NCBI GenBank assembly: GCA_964503775.1
Contig: CAZDBS010000001.1
Coordinates: 1 to 64,000 of the forward strand
DNA: 64,000 nt
Direction of reading: 5' to 3'
From: CAZDBS01 sp964503775
Lineage (GTDB): Bacteria; Patescibacteriota; Saccharimonadia; Saccharimonadales; CAZDBS01
The notes below the pieces were generated by a model. The model ran no database searches. It saw only the letters and a program-made list of their open reading frames with translations, and was not told the DNA's origin. This document shows positions 57,152 to 64,000 of this stretch, in pieces (position 1 is the stretch's first letter; every line of letters starts with the position of its first letter). The position numbers and the translations under genes were made by a program.

Positions 57152-59029
57152 TTAGTCGCGTTTTAGCATGACTGTAAAGGCCTCGGCGGGGATGTCGACT
57201 TTACCGAAGCGCTTCATACGCTCTTTGCCCTTTTTCTGCTTAGCCCACAACTTTTTCTTGCGTGAGACGTCGCCGCCATAGAGATACCCGGTCACGTCTT
57301 TTTTCATAGCTGGGATATCCTCTCGAGCGATAAACTTACCGCCGATAGCAGCCTGGAGACTAACTTGGAACATTTGTCTGGGGATGACTTCTTTAAGCTT
57401 TTCAACCGTCTCTCGGCCAATTGTTTGCGACTCCGAACGATGCACCATAATACTTAGTGCATCGACACGGTCACCAGCGACGTAGAAATCCAAACGCACT
57501 AGATCCTCAGCTCGATAATCGTTCAGTTCATAATTGAACGACCCGTAACCACTGGTGATACTTTTGAGCTGGTCATAAAAATTGGTGAGCAGGTTTGCCA
57601 AAGGAGCTTCAAAGTCTATAACCGCCAGCTGGGCGTCGACGTAGTTGATATTTTTGTGTTGTCCACGAGAAGTCGTGATAAGTTGCAGTACTGAACCGAC
57701 GAAAGTCTTCGGGCAAACTACCTCACCCTTGATCCATGGTTCGCGAATCTCTCGGATACTTGCCACATCAGGCAACTCCGAAGCCGATTTGATAATCAGT
57801 TCCTCGCCGTTCAACAGCGACACTTCGTAGTCTGTTGATGGGTTAGTTATGATGAGTTCGAGATTGTATTCACGTTCCAAACGCTCTTTTACGATGTCCA
57901 TATGAAGCAAACCCAGGAAACCAACTCGGAAGCCAAAACCAAGCACCGGTGAGTTTTCAGGATCAAATACTAGTGCCGAGTCACTTAGTGATAATTTGGC
58001 GATAGCGTCTTTGAGTAGTTGGTAATTCTCATTGCTGTCAGGGAATAGCCCAGCGTAGACGAATGGCTTCACGTCTTTATATCCCGGTAACTGCTCGACA
58101 CTCGGGTTTTTGACGAGCGTCACAGTATCACCGACCTTGGCTTCACTGGTCGATTTCAGGTTGGTGATGATGTAGCCGATCTCGCCAGTGGTAAGTGCCG
58201 GTTGTGAACTGGTATTTGGTACCAGCGAACCAACTTCGAGAGCAATGCCCTGACTCCCGGTGCCGATCATCAGTATAGCGTCGCTTTTATTTATGCGACC
58301 GTCCACAACGCGAGCATAGAGGATAACGCCTCGATAGTCGTCGTAATAGCTGTCAAAGATAAGAGCTCTAGCGGGCGCCTCGACATCACCATGTGGTGGT
58401 GGGACTAGTCGAACGACATGCTCCAAGACCTCATCGACTCCCTGGCCAGTTTTTGCCGAGATAAGTAATATGTCTTCTTTCTTGCAGCCCAGAAGACTGA
58501 CAACTTCATTGCTTACGCGTTCGACATCAGCGGCTGGCAGATCAATTTTGTTCAGCACAGGGATAATCGTCAAATCTGCGGCCAGAGCCAAGTACACGTT
58601 CGCCAGAGTCTGAGCCTGGATTCCTTGAGATGCATCGACGACGAGCAGCGCGCCCTCACAGGCCTCCAGACTACGGGACACTTCATAGCTAAAATCAACA
58701 TGCCCAGGGGTATCGATCAGGTTTAATTCGTAATCTTTGTACTTCATCCGTACTGGTGCCAACTTGATGGTAATGCCCTTCTCACGCTCCAGATCCATCT
58801 TGTCTAACAGCTGTTCTTTCATCAAGCGCTTTTCGACTGTTCCGGTCAACTCGAGCAAACGATCAGCCAGCGTGCTCTTGCCATGATCTATATGCGCAAT
58901 AATACAAAAATTCCGAATCATTGACTGATCGGTCACACTGCCCTGCTTAGCGCCAGAGTCGCTAACTCTGGCAGTGTTTTTGGCGAATTGCGGCGTTAAC
59001 GACTCCGATGCTCGCTCATCGTATGTCAT
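57152..59029 (-). CDS. lepA: Elongation factor 4 (LepA)
   Basis: EF4 is a translational GTPase that can back-translocate ribosomes. G1 IIAHIDHGKST, G3 DTPGHVDFS and G4 NKIDLPAAD are present, along with the EF4-specific C-terminal domain (GRETVEKLKEVIPRQMFQVS, KKLWAKQKKGKERMK). The conserved protein begins with MIRNFCIIAHIDHG at 58921. ATG 59029 adds 36 residues, and a TTG at 59074 would add 51, neither conserved in the family as I know it. No start has a clear ribosome site, so the true N-terminus is uncertain. Confidence 0.96.
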   Translation of the reverse strand: MTYDERASESLTPQFAKNTARVSDSGAKQGSVTDQSMIRNFCIIAHIDHGKSTLADRLLELTGTVEKRLMKEQLLDKMDLEREKGITIKLAPVRMKYKDYELNLIDTPGHVDFSYEVSRSLEACEGALLVVDASQGIQAQTLANVYLALAADLTIIPVLNKIDLPAADVERVSNEVVSLLGCKKEDILLISAKTGQGVDEVLEHVVRLVPPPHGDVEAPARALIFDSYYDDYRGVILYARVVDGRINKSDAILMIGTGSQGIALEVGSLVPNTSSQPALTTGEIGYIITNLKSTSEAKVGDTVTLVKNPSVEQLPGYKDVKPFVYAGLFPDSNENYQLLKDAIAKLSLSDSALVFDPENSPVLGFGFRVGFLGLLHMDIVKERLEREYNLELIITNPSTDYEVSLLNGEELIIKSASELPDVASIREIREPWIKGEVVCPKTFVGSVLQLITTSRGQHKNINYVDAQLAVIDFEAPLANLLTNFYDQLKSITSGYGSFNYELNDYRAEDLVRLDFYVAGDRVDALSIMVHRSESQTIGRETVEKLKEVIPRQMFQVSLQAAIGGKFIAREDIPAMKKDVTGYLYGGDVSRKKKLWAKQKKGKERMKRFGKVDIPAEAFTVMLKRD

Positions 59030-59126
59030 ATACGACTCGCTCTGCTTCTCGTCGTAGCCTTGCACTTCAACCAAACCGACTGCAATGATTTAGAGAATTG
59101 ATTCATATCCAGCAGAGTATAACAGA

Positions 59127-60722
59127 TCAGGTGATTGGACTATCGGGTTTGGCTTGGAAGAATATGGCCCGTTTGACTCTTTTTATAATCGGATCAGCTT
59201 CACGAAGCTTGAACAATGCCGAGACGATGACATACACGATCATGCTGCAACCGACGATGATACTGAACTTAGGCATGAGCGAGAAAAGCCCCTTGTCAGA
59301 GACTCGCAACGGCAAAACCCTTATAAGAGTATAGAGAACAAACGACATGATACCCGTCGCTGAAATCATCCGCAGGATACCTGTCAGAAACGACATAGTG
59401 AAAAATCCAGGGTAACGTTTCGTCAGAACAGTGATCAGAATCATCACTTCCACAAGCGCGGTTAGAGATTGGGCAATTGCTAGGCCTTGTATGCCATAAG
59501 CACCTGGCCTGGCAAGTGTAATGGCGAGGGTGATGTTAAGCAATATCGAGAAAACCGAGATTTTGAGCGGCGTTTTGGTATCGTGATGAGCATAATAGAC
59601 ACGAGACATGATATGGAATATCGAACGGAAGAAAATCGATACCACTAGTAACCCGACCAGGGAGGCCACGACCTTGTTGCCCTGACCCGTGACGAGACGA
59701 ACTAGATATCCGCGACCAAAATAAGCTATGGCACTGACCGGCATCGCCAGCCAGATGATAATTCGAAGTACTGCGAGTAGTTCCTTTTTGAACAGATCAG
59801 GACGACCCTGGTTGATACGCTCCGTCATCTGCGGGAATGCCGCCGTTGATATCGCGACACCGATGAGGTTGATTGGCACAGCATGTAGGTTGAAAGCGAC
59901 CTGATATAGACCGACCGCTGTCTTACTGATCCCCGAAGCGATGTTATTCTCGACGATGTTATTCACATAGTCAATGCTCTGGTCAAAAGAACGAGCCGGC
60001 AAGATGCGCAAAACTTCCCGAAATCCATGGTTTTTCCAAAAAATCCTGGGGAAGTAAACGAACCCTAAGCCCTGTAGCCCACTGGCCGCAGTGATGAGCT
60101 GCACGATGGCTCCGATGATCACGCCGAAAGCTACACCCTCTATACCGAAGCGCGGGTAGAGATAGATGACCCCGAGGATGATACAGAGATTGTAAACAGA
60201 CGGTGCCAACGCTACGAAGAAAAATCGCCTGACAGCTTGTTGCATACTAGCCATCACGCTCGAGATCGCAAACAGGAATGGATTGACAGACATTAACCTC
60301 ATCATTGTCGCTACGTGAGCCTGTAGTTCACTGTCAAAACCAGGCGCCAGTAATTTACTGAGAGGCCCCGCAAAAATAATCATGATGATCGAAGCAATGA
60401 GAGCCAACAGAGCCATGAAGTTCATCAGACTTGACGACAGCTCCCAGGCTGATTTGCGGTTGCCCTTGCTCAGACGCTCGCTGAGTATTGGAATAAACGT
60501 CACACTTAGTGCGCCGGAGGTCAGTATGGCAAACATGAAATCCGGTACGCGGAATGCCGTTAGGTAGGCGCTATACAATGGATTGTTTAGTCCAACATTA
60601 CCGGCCAGTAAGCGTTCGCGCCATAATCCTAAGAACATCGACATAAATGCCGAACCTGATAACAACCAGGCAGCATTGCCGACAGTTAGTTTGGCATTGG
60701 CACGTCTAAGGAAGCGATTCAT
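59127..60722 (-). CDS. murJ: Lipid II flippase MurJ
   Basis: 531 residues with about 14 membrane helices. The MviN/MurJ signature is clear: FMSMFLGLWRERLLAGNVG, FRVPDFMFAILTSGALSVTF, LLAPGFDSELQAH and ISSVMASMQQAVRRFF. It flips lipid-linked peptidoglycan precursors, complementing MurA in the same window. The last part is basic and cytoplasmic. Confidence 0.96.
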   Translation of the reverse strand: MNRFLRRANAKLTVGNAAWLLSGSAFMSMFLGLWRERLLAGNVGLNNPLYSAYLTAFRVPDFMFAILTSGALSVTFIPILSERLSKGNRKSAWELSSSLMNFMALLALIASIIMIIFAGPLSKLLAPGFDSELQAHVATMMRLMSVNPFLFAISSVMASMQQAVRRFFFVALAPSVYNLCIILGVIYLYPRFGIEGVAFGVIIGAIVQLITAASGLQGLGFVYFPRIFWKNHGFREVLRILPARSFDQSIDYVNNIVENNIASGISKTAVGLYQVAFNLHAVPINLIGVAISTAAFPQMTERINQGRPDLFKKELLAVLRIIIWLAMPVSAIAYFGRGYLVRLVTGQGNKVVASLVGLLVVSIFFRSIFHIMSRVYYAHHDTKTPLKISVFSILLNITLAITLARPGAYGIQGLAIAQSLTALVEVMILITVLTKRYPGFFTMSFLTGILRMISATGIMSFVLYTLIRVLPLRVSDKGLFSLMPKFSIIVGCSMIVYVIVSALFKLREADPIIKRVKRAIFFQAKPDSPIT

Positions 60723-60780
60723 TACCGACTAATTATAGGGACGTCGTCCTTTTCCACCAAGCCGATATATTTCGAGGTTT

Positions 60781-62661
60781 CTAAGCCAGAAGTGCAGCGT
60801 CTTTGGGTAATTTAGTACCAACAAAAAGTTTCTTCACTTCGTCAGCGTCTAGGGTTTCTTTCTCTAGTAGGGCGACTTTGATCTTCTCCAGGAACACTTG
60901 GTTTTGTCTGATAACGACCTCGGCTCGCTTGGCGGCTTCATCGATAAGCTCGGCGACTTCCTCGTCAATCATCTTGGCTGTTTCTTCTGAGTAGTTACGT
61001 TCATGAACCAAGCGATCTAACATCATGCCATCCTCAGTATGAAACGCTTTGTTGCGAAGTTTGGAACCCATCCCCTGCTCAGCTACCATCTCGCGAGCCA
61101 TTTGTGCCGCTTTCTGGAGATCGTTGCCAGCACCCGTGGTGACCGAGTTGTCACCATAGATAACCTTTTCGGCTACACGTCCACCCAAGACACGAGCCAA
61201 TACGTCTTTGTACTCGTTGATTGAATGATAACTTTTGTCATCTTCATCGAGGAACCAAGTGACCCCGCCCGTACCGCCTCTCGGGATGATTGTGACCTTG
61301 TGGACATAACTTTCGCGTGAGAGTACTGCACCTACTAGCGCATGACCGCCCTCGTGGTAAGCAGAAAGTTCTTTTTCCCTGTCTGACATGGCTCTAGACT
61401 TACGCTCAGGACCGATAGCAACCTTCTCGAAAGCTTCGGTAACATCAGAATCGGTGATGATCTTGCGATTGTTGCGTGCGGCGATGATTGCCGCTTCGTT
61501 GGCTAGGTTGGCAAGGTCTGCCCCAGCCATGCCAGCTGTTTTCTTCGATAATTCTTTGATCTTCACAGTCGAGTCGAGTGGTTTTTTGTCGAAGTGGACT
61601 TTGAGAATCGCTTCGCGTTCAGCCCGTTCCGGGAGGCTGATCATCACCCGACGATCAAAGCGTCCAGGACGTAGCAACGCCGGATCAAGCACGTCTGCTC
61701 GGTTGGTTGCCGCCAGCACTATGACATTGGTACCTTGTTCGAACCCGTCCATCTCCACCAATATCTGATTGAGAGTTTGTTCACGTTCATCGTGTCCGCC
61801 GCCCATACCCGACCCACGACGACGCCCGACGGCATCAATCTCGTCGATGAAGATGATGCAAGGCGCATTCTTCTTGGCTTTGGCGAACAGATCACGGACA
61901 CGCGAGGCACCAACACCCACGAACATCTCGACGAACTCTGATCCAGAGATTGAGAAAAACGGAACATTGGCTTCGCCAGCCACCGCACGGGCCAACATCG
62001 TCTTACCAGTACCGGGAGGGCCTACAAGCAGCACACCTTTAGGAATTTTGGCGCCAACTTCTTCGAATTTCTTCGGAAATTTGAGAAACTCCACAACTTC
62101 CTGCAAATCCTGCTTCGCCTCAGCATTACCGGCAACGTCTTTAAAACTAACTATGTCCTTCTCGTTGCCATAGAGCCGAGCTTTGGATTTTCCGAAACTC
62201 ATCGCTTGATTACCCTGACCCTGAGCCTGTTTCATCATCCAGAATATGCCAAGGAAGAACAACAGAGGTATAAACAGTTGTCCACCAATGATCCACAGAC
62301 TCCCGGTATCTGATTCTTTGCGATACTCCGTAGCAACTTTGGTAGTATCTAAGCCTTCATCCTTGAGACTTGTTTGAGGGTCTTTGCGACTTTTGAGAGT
62401 CGGCTTGTCTTTGTCGCGTTCGGTTATATCGATATTGCCACTGCTGATACCAACCTCGAGTTTTTTCAGCTCCCCGTTGTTGGCGCGCGTCACAACCTCA
62501 GAAAGCGGAATCTCCTTCAATGTCGGTTTGTTGCCAGACGTCGCCGCCCACACCACTAGGCCTATGAGCACCAACAGTGCCAAGAAGCCGGCATTTTTCA
62601 TCCCGCGACGACCGGGTTTCGGTACATTTGCCATACGTTTTTTCTCCATAGCTTTCTTCAT
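60781..62661 (-). CDS. ftsH: ATP-dependent zinc metalloprotease FtsH
   Basis: 626 residues. Two membrane helices (about 24-41 and 118-142) enclose an outside domain; the AAA+ part has Walker A GPPGTGKTML, Walker B CIIFIDEIDA and arginine fingers (RPGRFDRRV). The zinc site is HEGGH (family HEAGH) with a downstream Asp ligand in the VTTGAGNDLQKA region. FtsH degrades membrane and regulatory proteins. The stop codon overlaps tilS by 1 base: tilS-ftsH adjacency is conserved widely. Confidence 0.98.
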   Translation of the reverse strand: MKKAMEKKRMANVPKPGRRGMKNAGFLALLVLIGLVVWAATSGNKPTLKEIPLSEVVTRANNGELKKLEVGISSGNIDITERDKDKPTLKSRKDPQTSLKDEGLDTTKVATEYRKESDTGSLWIIGGQLFIPLLFFLGIFWMMKQAQGQGNQAMSFGKSKARLYGNEKDIVSFKDVAGNAEAKQDLQEVVEFLKFPKKFEEVGAKIPKGVLLVGPPGTGKTMLARAVAGEANVPFFSISGSEFVEMFVGVGASRVRDLFAKAKKNAPCIIFIDEIDAVGRRRGSGMGGGHDEREQTLNQILVEMDGFEQGTNVIVLAATNRADVLDPALLRPGRFDRRVMISLPERAEREAILKVHFDKKPLDSTVKIKELSKKTAGMAGADLANLANEAAIIAARNNRKIITDSDVTEAFEKVAIGPERKSRAMSDREKELSAYHEGGHALVGAVLSRESYVHKVTIIPRGGTGGVTWFLDEDDKSYHSINEYKDVLARVLGGRVAEKVIYGDNSVTTGAGNDLQKAAQMAREMVAEQGMGSKLRNKAFHTEDGMMLDRLVHERNYSEETAKMIDEEVAELIDEAAKRAEVVIRQNQVFLEKIKVALLEKETLDADEVKKLFVGTKLPKDAALLA

Positions 62662-63581
62662 TATACTGTCTCCCCACCTCTATCCACAATCTGAATACGT
62701 TCACGCCAAATTTTCATATCTATATGATGACATACATTGATAAGTTTACGAGATGGTAGATTCATGATCCCGTATAGTAGTCTATCGACAGATCTGCGGT
62801 CAACATCCCTAGCTTGATGCTGACGCAATACTGCCATCAACACTTCCCTTTGTACTTCTATTGGCAGCGAACGAAAATGATCTCGATCATAGCTATGTAA
62901 CTCCTCGGTCTTGAGATTATCAATTACGTCTTCGAGCATACTATCGATCTCTGTGTTGATAACTCTCATGACAGCAATGATTGATCTTAACTGGTCACAC
63001 GCAGATGGATCTGCTTCGTAGAGTTTAGGCAAGACTACATGCCGGATGTAGTTGCGTCTGTATCTGGTATCAACGTTCGACGAGTCCTCGTGCCATTTCA
63101 GATGATGTTGTCTGGCATACTCGACGAGTCTAGATTTTGGCATGTCGAGTAATGGTCGTACATATTCTCTGGTACTAGCCAGGCTTGTAAGTCCTCTTCG
63201 ACCTGTACCACGCATGATGTTGTGCACCGCGGTTTCGATGACGTCATCCTCATGATGAGCGGTGATGATTGCCTCCGCCCCATACGTTTCCCTCGCTTCA
63301 TTGAGAAATGCATAGCGGTTCTCTCTCGCCGTTGCTTCACTCGTATCTGGACCTAGGCTACCTCTGCCCAACACAAACTCCAGCCCGTAGTCTTTAGCAA
63401 CTTTCTGTACGAGCTCAGCATCAGCGTGACTATCTGACCGAATGCCATGATCGAAGTGCGCCACAACTAGCCTAGGTTGCGATTTCAGTAGTTGGATTTC
63501 GGAGTTTACTAACATATGCAATAAAACCATTGAATCCACCCCGCCCGATACGGCGACAATATAGACTGATTCGCTTGTCAT
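62661..63581 (-). CDS. tilS: tRNA(Ile)-lysidine synthase
   Basis: 306 residues from the ATG at 63581, where the family's N-terminus (VYIVAVSGGVDSMVLLHML with the PP-loop SGGVDS) begins. Upstream ATGs at 63593, 63608 and 63641 are in frame but less likely. TilS converts C34 of tRNA-Ile(CAU) to lysidine so that it reads AUA. Further motifs are VAHFDHGIRSDSHAD and TAHHEDDVIETAVHNIMRGTG within residues 45-130. The bacterial C-terminal TilS domain is reduced. A CAU tRNA lies divergently 60 bases away, a possible substrate. Confidence 0.95.
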   Translation of the reverse strand: MTSESVYIVAVSGGVDSMVLLHMLVNSEIQLLKSQPRLVVAHFDHGIRSDSHADAELVQKVAKDYGLEFVLGRGSLGPDTSEATARENRYAFLNEARETYGAEAIITAHHEDDVIETAVHNIMRGTGRRGLTSLASTREYVRPLLDMPKSRLVEYARQHHLKWHEDSSNVDTRYRRNYIRHVVLPKLYEADPSACDQLRSIIAVMRVINTEIDSMLEDVIDNLKTEELHSYDRDHFRSLPIEVQREVLMAVLRQHQARDVDRRSVDRLLYGIMNLPSRKLINVCHHIDMKIWRERIQIVDRGGETV

Positions 63582-63641
63582 GATCCGTATCATATCAAAA
63601 GGCTTCATAACAGATAAGAAATATGATAGTATTCCCCTCAC

Positions 63642-63718
63642 GGCAGGGTAGCTCAGTTGGTTAGAGCACAGGACTCATAAGCCTGGGGTCGCGAGTTCAA
63701 ATCTCGCCCCTGCTACCA
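63642..63718 (+). tRNA. tRNA with CAU anticodon (Met, or Ile2 lysidine substrate)
   Basis: Acceptor GGCAGGG/CCCTGCT (G1-U72 wobble), D-arm GCTC/GAGC, anticodon loop CTCATAA giving CAU, T-arm GCGAG-TTCAAAT-CTCGC, discriminator A and encoded CCA. It is not initiator-like: there is no run of three G-C pairs in the anticodon stem, which is CAGGA/GCCTG with an A31-G39 mismatch. Elongator Met and Ile2 cannot be told apart safely from sequence. Neighbouring tilS is suggestive but not decisive. Confidence 0.9.
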
Positions 63719-63752
63719 AATCAAAAACCCCGAGTAATCGGGGTTTTTGATT
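63719..63752 (+). terminator. Terminator after the CAU tRNA
   Basis: AATCAAAAACCCCGA-gtaa-TCGGGGTTTTTGATT: perfect GC stem flanked by A- and T-runs, directly after the CCA. It is symmetrical enough to act in both directions. Confidence 0.93.
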
Positions 63753-63768
63753 GATTCATCTACTCGCC

Positions 63769-63882
63769 TTATGAGGCGGATGACTCACTGAGTAATTCGT
63801 CGATCCAGTCAAACCTTTCATCAGGCGTGTCTGAAAGCTCATACTCAAATTTGTATTGATTAGATTCTGGTGATTTAGCCAT
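63769..63882 (-). CDS. 37-residue acidic small protein
   Basis: An open frame from ATG 63882 reads MAKSPESNQYKFEYELSDTP and continues with FDWIDELLSESSAS. It is acidic and without hydrophobic segments. AAAAGGGTAG precedes the ATG, and a strong promoter (TTGACA-17-TAATAT) lies about 80 bases upstream. A 9-bp hairpin (CCGCAGTTC/GAACTGTGG) is in the leader. No family recognised; it could be a small regulator or the first part of a unit that ends at the tRNA terminator. Confidence 0.6.
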   Translation of the reverse strand: MAKSPESNQYKFEYELSDTPDERFDWIDELLSESSAS

Positions 63883-63964
63883 TGTTTTCTACCCTTTTTC
63901 TGCGTCCACAGTTCCTAAGAACTGCGGGTTACTGTTTAATGTTTGTTGTCATGACAGTGATTAA

Positions 63965-63993
63965 ATATTAGCATAAGCTTGTTATTTTGTCAA
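63965..63993 (-). promoter_or_regulatory. Strong sigma-70-type promoter for the 37-residue protein
   Basis: On the minus strand a perfect TTGACA (63988-63993), 17-base spacer and TAATAT (63965-63970). The deduced leader is about 75 bases with a stable hairpin and ends in a purine-rich ribosome site. Confidence 0.75.
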
Positions 63994-64000
63994 TAACTTT

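Noticed and set aside
1..64000. UGA recoded to glycine, as in Gracilibacteria or Absconditabacteria
   Set aside because: Conserved genes end properly at TGA or other stops under code 11, with no in-frame TGA needed to complete any family.

Overview
The window looks like a metagenome-assembled chromosome segment from the Candidate Phyla Radiation, most likely Candidatus Saccharibacteria (TM7). This is inference from gene content, not from a marker tree. The supporting signs are standard code 11, a compact type IV pilus locus (pilB-C-pilins-M-N-O), a DNA-uptake ComEC without its nuclease-like tail, a reduced TsaB, MurA with a DNA-binding head, many small membrane proteins, and several genes whose -10 box lies 6-12 bases from the start codon. 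A 100-N scaffold gap inside murA (5219-5318) is flanked by an exact 55-bp duplication and is an assembly join rather than missing biology.

Layout. 1-2.5 kb: DUF4386 membrane protein and divergent TetR regulator with a shared operator, then tRNA-Lys(CUU) followed by a structured repeat. 2.5-6 kb: glyA and HTH-MurA. 6-14.1 kb: an exported carbohydrate island with a GH10 xylanase, two paralogous polysaccharide deacetylases, a GT2 glycan synthase, a sortase with a tiny LPNTG substrate, and a dockerin-bearing deacetylase followed directly by a membrane-anchored cohesin. 14.1-24.4 kb: tRNAs (Gly, Arg, His, two Pro), cupin, CvpA-protease, VIT transporter, polyprenol-kinase-like protein, M23 peptidase, EamA permease, UbiB-like kinase. 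24.4-31.4 kb: ymdB-rny, tsaB-tsaE, lamin-tail protein, PRC-barrel protein, recX-recA. 31.6-40.5 kb: type IV pilus operon. 40.5-45.5 kb: ruvCAB, yebC, comEC. 45.6-52.2 kb: heliorhodopsin, tRNA-Lys(UUU) with two structured repeats, and a cluster of three RimK-like ATP-grasp proteins, one fused to a RimB-type protease. 52.2-64 kb: CIRCE-controlled hrcA-grpE-dnaK-dnaJ, bcp, lepA, murJ, ftsH, tilS and a CAU-anticodon tRNA.

How it works together. Most of the window concerns the cell surface: peptidoglycan precursors (MurA, MurJ), pili and DNA uptake (pil genes, ComEC, with RecA/RuvABC for recombination), and a glycan-modifying and protein-anchoring set. The least explained parts are (1) structured RNA elements downstream of both tRNA-Lys genes and tRNA-His that copy the T-arm and acceptor 3' end of the preceding tRNA, (2) the cohesin-dockerin pair, (3) the triple ATP-grasp plus protease operon, and (4) a branched RNA-like structure closed by a perfect 16-bp inverted repeat at 9198-9372. 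All functions are read from sequence alone; no database search or folding program was run.
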